A program made the translations under genes and the position numbers. Shown here in pieces: positions 46,376-55,685 of a DNA stretch of 64,000 nucleotides. This DNA is from Paraclostridium sordellii. Its GTDB lineage: Bacteria; Bacillota; Clostridia; Peptostreptococcales; Peptostreptococcaceae. The notes beneath the pieces were generated by a model, which had not been told where the DNA came from, did no database searches, and saw only the letters and a program-made list of their open reading frames with translations. Position 1 is the stretch's first letter, and each line of letters starts with the position of its first letter. The DNA lies in contig NZ_LN679998.1 of NCBI RefSeq assembly GCF_000953675.1, forward strand, positions 2,482,102 to 2,546,101. The letters run 5' to 3'.

Positions 46376-46645
46376 CTATCCTTTTATTACTGCTATCATA
46401 TTCATAATTTTGTTAGTAAACTGTATAAGTTCATTTAGCATCCAAGCCCCTCCAACTACTAAAACTAATGCTACTGCTATTAATTTTGGTATAAATGATA
46501 AAGTTTGTTCTTGGATTTGAGTGGTTGCTTGAAAAATACTTACTAATAGCCCTACTATTAAAGATAAAATTAATATAGGTCCGCCTACTAACATAGCTGT
46601 ATATAAAGTTTCTTTTACTACACTAACTACTACACTTTCATTCAT
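46376..46645 (-). CDS. fliQ: Flagellar export protein FliQ
   Basis: 89 aa, two helices: VSVVKETLYTAMLVGGPILILSLIVGLLVSIFQATTQIQEQTL is the FliQ signature. ATG 46645 has GGAGAG 8 nt upstream; the TTG at 46663 lies in the SD region. Between fliP and fliR-flhB. Confidence 0.95.
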   Translation of the reverse strand: MNESVVVSVVKETLYTAMLVGGPILILSLIVGLLVSIFQATTQIQEQTLSFIPKLIAVALVLVVGGAWMLNELIQFTNKIMNMIAVIKG

Positions 46646-46663
46646 AATGAATACTCTCCTCAA

Positions 46664-47329
46664 TTATTGAAAACTTAACAGTAACGATTTTATTAATAAA
46701 TTCCATCCATCTACCATTATGAATAATAACAACTTAAATGGTAAAGAAATCATAACAGGTGGAAGCATAAACATCCCCATAGACATAAGTACACTCGATA
46801 CCACTAAATCTATTAGTAAAAATGGTAAATATATTAAAAATCCAATTTGAAAAGCTGTTTTAAGTTCACTAATTGCAAAAGCTGGTACTAGTATATATAA
46901 AGGTATGTTGTTTCTAGTCATTTTCTTCTTATTTACATCTGAGTTATCAACAAATAACTTTATATCTTCTTGTCTAGTTTGCTTTAATAAAAACTTTCTT
47001 ACAGGTACTTCTGCTTTTTCTATAGCTTGTTCAAATTTAATTTCATTGTTCATATAAGGTTTTAATGCTTGATCGTTTATTTGTTTAACCGTTGGTGCCA
47101 TAACAAACATCGTTAAACAAATTGCTAGTCCTACTAATACCTGATTAGGTATTGATTGTTGAGCTCCTAGCGCTGACTTTATAAACGAAAAAGTTATTAT
47201 AATTCTTACAAAGCTCGTCATCATAAACACTATAGTGCCTAAAAACATTAGAGCTGTTAGAACTAAAAATAATTTCATTAAAGGAGTGTAGTCACCTATA
47301 TAAGGTGTTAAATCACTTAATGTTTGCAT
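46664..47329 (-). CDS. fliP: Flagellar export protein FliP
   Basis: 221 aa with four membrane helices and FliP motifs ([73 protein letters not shown] type). No cleavable signal peptide is evident, unlike many FliP. Starts 17 bases inside the fliO gene. Confidence 0.94.
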   Translation of the reverse strand: [221 protein letters not shown]

Positions 47330-47732
47330 CTTCTTTCTCCTCTAGTTTGTTTATTACATCCATTGTATTGTACATATTTTTTTTAAATCTAATTCTATTA
47401 AATTTGACTTTCGTAAACTTAGAAGTATCAAATTTTAATTTATTACTACTCTTTTTACTATTTTCGATTTCTTCTAAATCTGCCTTATTTAAGTCTCTTA
47501 CTCTTTCAACATTGTGTGGTGAGATTAGTAAAACACATCCTTCATCTCCAGTTTTTAAAACTATTAAAAATGTATCTTTACTAATGCTCACTTTTTCTAT
47601 CACTTTTGCATATTTGTATATGCCCATATTTTGTAAGTTAAACCCATTCATCTTATGAGCTATTAAAATTATTAAAAACATCAATATAACAAATGCGCTT
47701 AAATTTACTAAATACTGTAACATTCCATCCAT
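47313..47732 (-). CDS. fliO: Flagellar assembly protein FliO/FliZ
   Basis: 139 aa. One N-terminal membrane helix (~10-26), then a small beta domain (VIEKVSISKDTFLIVLKTGDEGCVLLISPHNVERV) and a basic tail. FliO proteins are poorly conserved. The call rests on this topology and on the position before fliPQ. Helps FliP assemble. Confidence 0.8.
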   Translation of the reverse strand: MDGMLQYLVNLSAFVILMFLIILIAHKMNGFNLQNMGIYKYAKVIEKVSISKDTFLIVLKTGDEGCVLLISPHNVERVRDLNKADLEEIENSKKSSNKLKFDTSKFTKVKFNRIRFKKNMYNTMDVINKLEEKEDANIK

Positions 47733-47758
47733 AATAAGTTACTTTTGCTCCTTTTTCC

Positions 47759-48526
47759 CTATTGAGATTGCTTATTTTGATTTTGTTCTTTAGGCTGTTG
47801 CTCTAAGTTTGATTGTTGATCATCTTTTTTATCTACTATTAAAATATCAACTCTCCTGTTTATAGCTCTATTTTCTGGTGTTGAGTTGTCTAATAAAGGC
47901 TTATACTCACCATATCCTTTTACTGAAAATCTTGTTGGATTCATACCTTTTTTTTCAACGAAATAACTTACAACACTTACAGCTCTTGATGTTGATAAGT
48001 CCCAGTTTGAAGCAAATCTTGAATTGTGTATAGGAACATTATCAGTATGACCTTCCACTAAAATATCATTGTCTACACCATTTGCTAATGTAGTAATAGT
48101 GTCTAGTGCATTTATACTCGTTGGTTTTAATTCATCTCTACCAGAATCAAATAATATAGTTTCATCTAGTTGTAATACTATACCTCTATCTTCTTTTCTT
48201 ACTTTTATAGAATCATTTAAATTGTTATTAGCTATTGCCTTATTAACCTTCTTCTCTAAGTCTTCTTTCATTTCCTTAGCATCTTTATCTACATCAACTT
48301 TTAATTCGTCTATATCTTTTACTTTTGAAATTGATGTACTTCCACCTCCTAAAGATTGTTGAAGTGCCTTAGATAATTGTTTTAATTTTTGACTGTCAAC
48401 TGCAGACATAGAATATAAAAGAATAAAGAAAGTAAGAAGCAAGGTTATAGTGTCTGCATAGGTGTCCATCCAAGAACTTCCACCCATATCATCATTTTTC
48501 CCTCGTCTTTTATCTCTACGCGGCAT
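47759..48526 (-). CDS. motB: Flagellar motor stator protein MotB
   Basis: 255 aa from ATG 48526; the GTG at 48538 lies in the SD. Single helix with the proton-binding Asp25 (MDTYADTITLLLTFF), then a plug/linker and a C-terminal OmpA-like peptidoglycan-binding domain (ILVEGHTDNVPI, NWDLSTSRAVSVV, GYGEYKPL, NRRVDILI). Forms the stator with MotA, whose gene it overlaps by 11 bases. Confidence 0.94.
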   Translation of the reverse strand: MPRRDKRRGKNDDMGGSSWMDTYADTITLLLTFFILLYSMSAVDSQKLKQLSKALQQSLGGGSTSISKVKDIDELKVDVDKDAKEMKEDLEKKVNKAIANNNLNDSIKVRKEDRGIVLQLDETILFDSGRDELKPTSINALDTITTLANGVDNDILVEGHTDNVPIHNSRFASNWDLSTSRAVSVVSYFVEKKGMNPTRFSVKGYGEYKPLLDNSTPENRAINRRVDILIVDKKDDQQSNLEQQPKEQNQNKQSQ

Positions 48527-49328
48527 GTGCTGGTCCACCTTCTAACGTTTCTCTTTTGTAATAAGCTTTCTTCTCTTTTGGTGTTAAGAAGTTTACTAGT
48601 TTTTCTTCTATAACTCTTGTGCTATCTCCATTTTGGATACTCATAATTCCACAAATCATCATATCCATTTTTTCGCACTCTTTTTCACCTTTTATTTGTA
48701 TGTTATATCCTAATGGATTTAATAGAGCATTTGCCATTAGTGCTCCATAAAAAGTAGTTATTAATGCTGCACCCATACCTTTTGCTATAGTATCTGGAGT
48801 TCCCATATCAGCTAGCATTTGTATAAGTCCTATAAGTGTACCAACCATACCAAATGCCGGTGCATATCCACCCCAAACTTTATAAATTTTTGCACCTTTA
48901 CTATAGTTGTTTTCTACCTCACCTATTTCTATTTCTAAAATTTCTTTTATATCTTCCATGTCTATACCATCTATTGCTAGTTCTAGACCTTTTCTTAAGA
49001 AATCATCTTCTATTTGTGATACCTCTTGCTCTACTGCAAGAGGACCATCTTTTCTAACCTTTCTAGCTAACTCTTTAAATTGATCAACTAGATCTACTTT
49101 ATTTACATTACCAGATCTTAGGGTTTCTTTTGTTGCTTTAAATCCTGTTTTTAAGTCATCCATTGAAAATGTTATAAGTACTGCTGCAAAAGAACCTCCG
49201 CATGTTATAGCTACAGAAGCTCCATCTATAAATGGTTTTAGTCCTGATTTTCCTAAACATATTCCTAATATAACAAATCCAAATGCCAAGATAAGCCCTA
49301 AGGGAGTTAATATATCACTTTTTTTCAT
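48516..49328 (-). CDS. motA: Flagellar motor stator protein MotA
   Basis: 270 aa, four helices. GGSFAAVLITFSMDDL, GPLAVEQEVSQIEDDFLRKGLELAIDG and GYAPAFGMVGTLIGLI (conserved loop and third helix with Pro-Ala-Phe) are typical MotA. Proton-channel subunit of the stator. Only 14 bases separate it from flgE; no flbD lies between. Confidence 0.94.
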   Translation of the reverse strand: MKKSDILTPLGLILAFGFVILGICLGKSGLKPFIDGASVAITCGGSFAAVLITFSMDDLKTGFKATKETLRSGNVNKVDLVDQFKELARKVRKDGPLAVEQEVSQIEDDFLRKGLELAIDGIDMEDIKEILEIEIGEVENNYSKGAKIYKVWGGYAPAFGMVGTLIGLIQMLADMGTPDTIAKGMGAALITTFYGALMANALLNPLGYNIQIKGEKECEKMDMMICGIMSIQNGDSTRVIEEKLVNFLTPKEKKAYYKRETLEGGPAHAA

Positions 49329-49342
49329 ATTACCCTCCTATA

Positions 49343-50185
49343 TTATCTCTTTAAATTTATTATTTCTTGAAGTAACTCATCACTTGTTGTTATAACTTTA
49401 CTTGCAGCTTGGAATGCTCTTGTTGTTACTATCATTTCTGTAAATTCATCAGAAAGGTCAACATTTGACATTTCTATTGCCCCTTGATTTATAAGACCAT
49501 GTTTAGTATTCATTGGAGCCCCTGAGTTTCCTGTTTGTCCATAAAGATTTCCACTTAATGATTCTAAACCTTCAGGATTTTGGAAAACTGCTATTTTTAA
49601 AGTTTGAGCATTTTCAACTTTTGTTCCATCTGCTAAAAGATATGAAATCTTGCCTTCTTTAGATATGTTAAATGATAAAACTTTTTGTAAAACTCCCGCT
49701 GGATTTTTTTCTTCTTTAGGAATTTGTATTGGTTTTTCATTTCCTTTATCATCAATTCCCATAACTTTATATCCATCACCAGTTACTAAACTTCCATTTT
49801 TATCTAGTGTAAATGATCCATCTCTTGTATATGCTCTTTGGGTTTTTCCAAGAGATACAATAAAGAATCCATCTCCATCTATTGCTAAATCTGTTGGTCT
49901 TCCTGTTGGTTGTATATTACCTTGAGCCATACTTCTAAATATCCCATTTACTTTTGTTCCTACACCAACTTGTCCTGGGTTTACTCCACCTATAACATTA
50001 GGATCTCCAGCATCCCCTCCAGGAACACTTGAGTATATAACTGTTTGATTTAGTGCATCAGCAAATCTTGTAGTAGATTTTTTAAATCCCGTTGTTCCTA
50101 CATTTGCAACGTTATTACCTACAACGTCCATCTTTGTTTGATTTGCTTTCATTCCACTTATTCCTGAATACATTGACTTTAACAT
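49343..50185 (-). CDS. flgE: Flagellar hook protein FlgE, compact form
   Basis: 280 aa. N-terminal MKANQTKMDVVGNNVANVGTTGFKK, central DLAIDGDGFFIVSLG and YTRDGSFTLDKNGSLV, C-terminal QGAIEMSNVDLSDEFTEMIVTTRAFQAASKVI. It follows flgD, so is assigned FlgE rather than FlgG. Markedly shorter than usual hook proteins (~400 aa), suggesting a reduced D1/D2 exposed region. Confidence 0.85.
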   Translation of the reverse strand: MLKSMYSGISGMKANQTKMDVVGNNVANVGTTGFKKSTTRFADALNQTVIYSSVPGGDAGDPNVIGGVNPGQVGVGTKVNGIFRSMAQGNIQPTGRPTDLAIDGDGFFIVSLGKTQRAYTRDGSFTLDKNGSLVTGDGYKVMGIDDKGNEKPIQIPKEEKNPAGVLQKVLSFNISKEGKISYLLADGTKVENAQTLKIAVFQNPEGLESLSGNLYGQTGNSGAPMNTKHGLINQGAIEMSNVDLSDEFTEMIVTTRAFQAASKVITTSDELLQEIINLKR

Positions 50186-50224
50186 AAGCTTTTATCTCCC
50201 TTTTTTATAAATTTGAATCTATTA

Positions 50225-50788
50225 TTATTTATTTTCACTTGCTTTTATAAGAGCACCATATTCAACAGATTTTAATTCACCTGTCTTGTTATCTCTTATA
50301 TCCATATAAACGATTCCATTTTCTATTTTTATACCTTCGACAACTCCAGTTATTCTTTTCTTTTCATTTGAACTATTGTCTTTAGGTATATTTGCATCAA
50401 TTTTATTTTTTTCATTTGCATCTTCTTCAGGTGCATAAGCTTCTACTTTTTTTCCTATCATAGATGATGCTGTGCTCATTGCAGAGTTTACTAAAACTCC
50501 ATTTGTTAACCCAGCCATATACTGTGTATTATCATTTAAGTTTTGCATTTGCTCTAGTGTATTAAACTGAGCTAACTGAGTTATGTATTGAGTTGGATCC
50601 TGTGGATTCATTGGGTCTTGATGACCCATTTGTGCTACAAGTAATTTTAAAAATAAATTTTTATCTGTTTCTTGACCAGGCATTATTATGTCTGTTCCAT
50701 TTTCTGTTTTTCCTGCAGACTTAGCACTTTTTGTCTTTGTGTTATTTGTATCTATACTCTTTTTTGTTACATTCATAAAATCATTCAT
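50225..50788 (-). CDS. flgD: Hook cap scaffold protein FlgD
   Basis: 187 aa. The N-terminal export and cap region is well conserved (DKNLFLKLLVAQMGHQDPMNPQDPTQYITQLAQFNTLEQM), followed by TASSMIGKKVEAY and a short beta domain. Caps the growing hook. SD GAGG 6 nt before ATG. Confidence 0.93.
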   Translation of the reverse strand: MNDFMNVTKKSIDTNNTKTKSAKSAGKTENGTDIIMPGQETDKNLFLKLLVAQMGHQDPMNPQDPTQYITQLAQFNTLEQMQNLNDNTQYMAGLTNGVLVNSAMSTASSMIGKKVEAYAPEEDANEKNKIDANIPKDNSSNEKKRITGVVEGIKIENGIVYMDIRDNKTGELKSVEYGALIKASENK

Positions 50789-50798
50789 AGTTTAACCT

Positions 50799-52073
50799 CT
50801 ACGCTAATATATTGACATTTTGTTGTAAATTATCTACTTCTTCAAACTCTTCTATAGAACTTACTTGCTTAGTACTATTTCTTTTTTGCTTTCTAGATTC
50901 TTCTCTTTTGTTAAATTGTTGATTTAAGTTATCAGAAAAGAAATTTTCACCATTTGATTTCATAGTAACCACAACATCTTTTGATTTTATTCCTAAATCA
51001 AATAAGTGTTTGTTTATATCACCTATATTTTTACTTAACATGTGGAAAGTATCTTCCTTAGAAACATTTATAAAAACTTTGGTAGCTTCACTATCTTTCA
51101 TAAGTTTTATAGTCATATCTCCTAATTCTTTAGGATTTATATTTACTTTAATTTCTTCTATATTATTATTTTTTAAGTATTTAACCATCTTTATAAAATC
51201 ATCTGCCATTTGATTAGCTCTTATTGTTACTGTTGGAACATTTTTGTTGGCATTTGATTCTTGTATAAAAGTTTTATTTGATACTTGAGAAAATACATTT
51301 GCATTTTTATCTAATATATTTTCTAAAACATTTAAATCTTTATCTTCTTCTTTAGGTTTTAAGTCTAAAACATTACTTTTATTTGAATTTGTCGATACAT
51401 TTAATTCTTCATATGATTTTAAACTTTTAACTTGATTATCCAATTCATCAATCATATTCTTTTGGTCTGAAGTAACTTTTGAAGATATAGATTCTAAATT
51501 TACTTTTTTGTTCTTAGAATCTTCTAAACTTATATTTTTCAATATATTATCTATTTTTTCTCCAGTTTTTTTCGACATTTTATCTGATTTTAAATCATCA
51601 GATAAATTATTGTCTAAATTTATAACTTTATCTAAACCAATTAAGTCTTCATCTTTTTTCTTATTAAAGATAGTTTTAAAATCTAAGTTAAAGTTTAAAT
51701 CTACGTTTTCTAAAAACTCGTCATTTATTGAATCTATAAGTTGATTTTGTTTTTCATTGTTTAAATTTATATCTATTTTTTGATTTTTTATATTTGTTAA
51801 TAAAGAATCAATTTCTTTTAATAAATCTTTTTTCTTTGATTCATCTTCACATTCTGTGTTGCTTATTTCCTTGTATAGCTTTATATTTGAAAGAAGACCT
51901 TGTAGTAATTCCATAATATCCATGTCTTTGTCAGTGCTAGTTTTTTCACTGTCTAAACCTAAGGATGCAATTAAATCTTCAAACCCATTGCCACTTGATA
52001 AGTTACCTTTTACACTATTTTTTTCAGATGACATTTTAACTAAGCCTTTAGAAATATTTAAATTAAAATTCAT
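50799..52073 (-). CDS. fliK: Hook-length control protein FliK
   Basis: 424 aa. A long low-complexity, Asn/Lys/Ser-rich ruler region, then the C-terminal Flg_hook domain (INPKELGDMTIKLMKDSEATKVFINVSKEDTFHMLSKNIGDI) that talks to FlhB. Located between fliJ and flgD as in other clostridia. Confidence 0.88.
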   Translation of the reverse strand: MNFNLNISKGLVKMSSEKNSVKGNLSSGNGFEDLIASLGLDSEKTSTDKDMDIMELLQGLLSNIKLYKEISNTECEDESKKKDLLKEIDSLLTNIKNQKIDINLNNEKQNQLIDSINDEFLENVDLNFNLDFKTIFNKKKDEDLIGLDKVINLDNNLSDDLKSDKMSKKTGEKIDNILKNISLEDSKNKKVNLESISSKVTSDQKNMIDELDNQVKSLKSYEELNVSTNSNKSNVLDLKPKEEDKDLNVLENILDKNANVFSQVSNKTFIQESNANKNVPTVTIRANQMADDFIKMVKYLKNNNIEEIKVNINPKELGDMTIKLMKDSEATKVFINVSKEDTFHMLSKNIGDINKHLFDLGIKSKDVVVTMKSNGENFFSDNLNQQFNKREESRKQKRNSTKQVSSIEEFEEVDNLQQNVNILA

Positions 52074-52087
52074 ATTAAAATCATCCT

Positions 52088-52528
52088 TTATGATATTTTC
52101 TTTTTATTCCTTATATATGCATATAAGGCAAATTCATCATTTTCAATTTGCTCTTTTCTATCTTCTTCTTTTTTTAATTTCATAAATTTATTTTCTTTTA
52201 AGGTTTCTAATGATTTTCTATTTATTTGCTTTTCAATAAAATCATCCTTAGCTTCTAATACTCTTTGTTCTTTTTCTACTAGCATATCTTTACATTCTTC
52301 AATTGTTTTTGTAATAGAATATAAATAATTAAATCTAATTTTTTGGCTAATTATATCTTCACAATTTTCAATATTTGAATATCTTTGATAATTAGAATCT
52401 AATTGTTTTATATTATCTTCTAGTGCTTTTTTATCATTTTGAGCTTTTGTATATTCTAATTTGCTAGCTTCTTCTTCTTTTATTTTCATGTCTAATAACT
52501 TTTGTAGCTTAAATTTATACTTGGTCAC
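52088..52528 (-). CDS. fliJ: Flagellar export chaperone FliJ
   Basis: 146 aa, almost entirely alpha-helical coiled coil beginning YKFKLQKLLDMKIKEEEASKLEY, characteristic of FliJ. Starts at GTG 52528 with GGAG at 8 nt. Couples the FliI ATPase to the export gate; 15 bases after fliI. Confidence 0.85.
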   Translation of the reverse strand: MTKYKFKLQKLLDMKIKEEEASKLEYTKAQNDKKALEDNIKQLDSNYQRYSNIENCEDIISQKIRFNYLYSITKTIEECKDMLVEKEQRVLEAKDDFIEKQINRKSLETLKENKFMKLKKEEDRKEQIENDEFALYAYIRNKKKIS

Positions 52529-52543
52529 TTAAAACGCTCCTCA

Positions 52544-53851
52544 TTAATTAAATATGCTTTTTAACTCACTTACGTTGTCTTCAAAGATTGTATCTTCATT
52601 TACACCTTGTTTTAAGTATGAATTAACTCTATCTATATATTCGATAGCCATATCTATTTTATTATTTGAGCCATTTTCATAAGCTCCTATATTTATTAAA
52701 TCTTCAGCTTCTTTATATGTTGCTAATATATCTCTTGCTAAAGATGCCGCTTTTTGATGATCCTCTTCACAAATTTCTTTCATAAGTCTACTTACACTAT
52801 TTAATATGTCTATAGCTGGATAATGATTTTTATGAGCTAAATCTCTTGATAAAACTATATGTCCATCAAGTATACCTCTTACTGTATCTGCAATTGGTTC
52901 ATTAAAATCATCTCCATCAACAAGTACAGTGTAAAAGGCTGTTATTGATCCATGTTCTGACATACCGCTTCTCTCCATAAGTTTTGGAAGTAATGCAAAC
53001 ACAGAAGGAGTATATCCTTTTTGTGCAGGTGGTTCACCTATTGCAAGACCTACTTCTCTTTGAGCCATAGCAAATCTGGTTACTGAATCCATCATTAATA
53101 TTACTTTTTTACCTTGATCTCTAAAGTACTCGGCAATAGCTGTAGCAGTTAAAGCTCCTTTTAGTCTTAAAAGTGGTGATTTATCTGATGTTGCACAAAC
53201 AACTACAGACTTTTTCATTCCTTCTTCACCTAGGTCTCTTTCTATAAAGTCTAAGACCTCTCTACCTCTCTCTCCTATAAGTGCAATAACATTTACATCA
53301 GCTTCTGCTGTTCTTGCTATCATACCTAATGTAGTACTTTTTCCAACTCCACTTCCTGCGAATATTCCTATTCTTTGGCCTTCTCCGCAAGTTAAAAATC
53401 CGTCTATTGCCCTAATTCCAGTAGGCATTATATTTTTAATTCGTGGTCTTTTCATAGGGTCTGGTGGCTCATTTGAAAGACTATATCTTTCTCCACCTAA
53501 AATTTCAACATCATCTATTGGGTTTCCTATTCCATCAAGAACCTTTCCTAAAAGATCATCACTACATTTAACACTTAGCGGTATTCCTCTAGCAACAACT
53601 CTGCAACCAGGAGCTACTCCTGCAAGTTCACCTAATGGCATAAGTATTACATTATTATCTTTAAATCCTACAACTTCACAATTTATAGGTTCATTTGCAT
53701 AGTTATATACTATACATAACTCTCCAACAAAAGATTTTATTCCTTCAACCTCTACAGTTAATCCTATTATTTTTGTAACTTTACCTTCTGCTATCACATC
53801 TTTTATATCTGAAACTTTATTTTTTAATCTTTCAAAATCTAAGTTAATCAT
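52544..53851 (-). CDS. fliI: Flagellum-specific ATPase FliI
   Basis: 435 aa F1-beta-like ATPase. Walker A GIFAGSGVGKSTTLG, Walker B VILMMDSVTRFAMAQREVGLAIGEPP, and the FliI-type LLPKLMERSG. Energises type III export. Its ATG overlaps the fliH stop. Confidence 0.96.
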   Translation of the reverse strand: MINLDFERLKNKVSDIKDVIAEGKVTKIIGLTVEVEGIKSFVGELCIVYNYANEPINCEVVGFKDNNVILMPLGELAGVAPGCRVVARGIPLSVKCSDDLLGKVLDGIGNPIDDVEILGGERYSLSNEPPDPMKRPRIKNIMPTGIRAIDGFLTCGEGQRIGIFAGSGVGKSTTLGMIARTAEADVNVIALIGERGREVLDFIERDLGEEGMKKSVVVCATSDKSPLLRLKGALTATAIAEYFRDQGKKVILMMDSVTRFAMAQREVGLAIGEPPAQKGYTPSVFALLPKLMERSGMSEHGSITAFYTVLVDGDDFNEPIADTVRGILDGHIVLSRDLAHKNHYPAIDILNSVSRLMKEICEEDHQKAASLARDILATYKEAEDLINIGAYENGSNNKIDMAIEYIDRVNSYLKQGVNEDTIFEDNVSELKSIFN

Positions 53852-54633
53852 AATAGCTCCTCTTTTACTTTATCCATAACACAATCAATTCCTACAATTA
53901 ATCTTCCTTTATTTGTTTCAATCATTGCATTTCCTGGATCAATAGAATCATCTGGTAGTACAAAGGCATCTCCCTTTATAGATTGTTCATTTTTTAATTC
54001 ATTAAGTTTTGCATTTATACTTTCTATATATATTGAATTTGTTTTTATAACAAAATTTTCTTTCACTTCATATTCATTGATAACTGATTCTAAAATATTA
54101 TTCATTGAATCAACTTCATTGAATTTTTCTTTTAATACTTTTTCTGCTATTGATATACTTAATTCAATTATTTGTTTCTTATTATCTTTTAAGTATTCAA
54201 CCACTTGTTCCTTAGCATTTATTAAGGTTTCACTAGCTTCTTTTTTAATGTCTTCAGATTCTTTTTTAGCTTTTTCTATATTTTCTTCATAAGCTTCTTT
54301 ATATCCATCTTCATATCCATTTTGAAGTCCTTGCTTGTGACCTTCTTCATATGCTTGTCTTTTGATTTGTTCTGACTCTTCATTTGCAACTTCTATAATT
54401 CTTTGGCTTTCTAATTGTGTATTAGCTATAACTTCATCATAAGTTTTCCTAGCTTCTTCAATTTCATTGTTTAACTTTTCTTTTTGGCTTTCTAATTCTT
54501 GTCTAATTTCTTCAAATTCTTCAGTTTGAGTTTCAATTATCACTTTATTTGAGTTTGTAGTTTTTAAAGGTTTAAAACCTTTAAAAACTACTTCCCTAGA
54601 TTTTATAATGCTTGTATTTTTATATGAATTCAT
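53848..54633 (-). CDS. fliH: Flagellar assembly protein FliH
   Basis: 261 aa. Long charged coiled coil (~45-130, containing GHKQGLQNGYEDGYKEAYEE, a Gly-rich helical repeat typical of FliH), then a C-terminal V-ATPase-E-like domain (QIIELSISIAEKVLKEKF, GNAMIETNKGRLIVGID). Stator/regulator of FliI. Overlaps fliG by 14 bases. Confidence 0.92.
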   Translation of the reverse strand: MNSYKNTSIIKSREVVFKGFKPLKTTNSNKVIIETQTEEFEEIRQELESQKEKLNNEIEEARKTYDEVIANTQLESQRIIEVANEESEQIKRQAYEEGHKQGLQNGYEDGYKEAYEENIEKAKKESEDIKKEASETLINAKEQVVEYLKDNKKQIIELSISIAEKVLKEKFNEVDSMNNILESVINEYEVKENFVIKTNSIYIESINAKLNELKNEQSIKGDAFVLPDDSIDPGNAMIETNKGRLIVGIDCVMDKVKEELL

Positions 54634-55672
54634 CTTCTGATCCTCTAGATAATGTTATTTCCCCAGTATCTTCAAGTCTTCTAACAACATTTACAACAGC
54701 TTGTTGTGCTTCTTCTACTTGAGAAATCTTTACTTTTCCTAGTAACTCAATTTCTTCACGTAGTGCTTGAGATGCTCTTTGAGATTGATTTTTAAATATA
54801 GTTCCTGAAACATCTGAAGAGGCTCCCTTAAGAGCAAATGCAAGATCTTTAACATTAACTTCCTTAAGAATTCTTTGTATAGCCATGTTGTCAAGTCTAA
54901 CAATATCATCAAAGATAAACATATTAGATTTAATTTCTTCAGCCAATTCTTCATTTTTAGACTCAATAAATTTAATAATACTTTTCTCTGTTTTTCTATC
55001 TACATTGCTTAATATATCTACTAAGCTGTTAACTCCCCCAGAGCTTTCCATATCTAACTTACCTAAGCTAGTTAATTTTTCTTCTATAGCTTTATCTATA
55101 GATTTTATAACAGCTGGTGGTATGTTAGATGTAGTTCCTATCTTTAAGGAAATTTCTAATTTTAATTCATCTGATAGTTCAGATAAAACAACTGCTGCTT
55201 TATCTGGTTGAATATGAGATAGTAATATTGCTATAGCTTGAGGACTTTCCCCTTGTATACATGCAAGTATTTGTTCTGGTTCTGCTTTTCTAGCTGAAAC
55301 AAATAACTTTGTATATGCATCATACTTTATACCTTCTAGTAACTTAGTAGCCCTTTGACTTCCTAAAGCTCCATTAAGTAATGATTTTGCACAGTCAATA
55401 CCACCTTCTATAACAAATTCCTTACCTTTATTTAGCTCTATAAATTCTTGTAAAACTTCTCTTCTTTCTCTAGGTTTAACTGTATTTATATTAGCTATTT
55501 CAACACCTATTTTCTGAATTTTCCTATCAGATAAGTTTTTTATTACACTTGCAGCTACATCTGGCCCTAAAGTCATAAGTAGTATAGCTGCTTTTCTTGC
55601 ACCCGTAACTCTTCTAAATTTAGGTATATCACCTAAGTCAAATGCATTTCCTTTAACGCCTTCGTTTTGCAA
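54620..55672 (-). CDS. fliG: Flagellar motor switch protein FliG
   Basis: 350 aa from TTG 55672 (AGGGTGA at 6 nt). RRVTGARKAAILLMTLGPDVAASVIKNL, ILLSHIQPDKAAVVLSEL, and the C-terminal torque domain (MFIFDDIVRLDNMAIQRILKEVNVKDLAFALKGAS; MREEIELLGKVK type). Charged residues of the torque helix are present. Rotor component contacting MotA. Confidence 0.95.
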   Translation of the reverse strand: MQNEGVKGNAFDLGDIPKFRRVTGARKAAILLMTLGPDVAASVIKNLSDRKIQKIGVEIANINTVKPRERREVLQEFIELNKGKEFVIEGGIDCAKSLLNGALGSQRATKLLEGIKYDAYTKLFVSARKAEPEQILACIQGESPQAIAILLSHIQPDKAAVVLSELSDELKLEISLKIGTTSNIPPAVIKSIDKAIEEKLTSLGKLDMESSGGVNSLVDILSNVDRKTEKSIIKFIESKNEELAEEIKSNMFIFDDIVRLDNMAIQRILKEVNVKDLAFALKGASSDVSGTIFKNQSQRASQALREEIELLGKVKISQVEEAQQAVVNVVRRLEDTGEITLSRGSEDEFI

Positions 55673-55685
55673 ATAAAATCACCCT

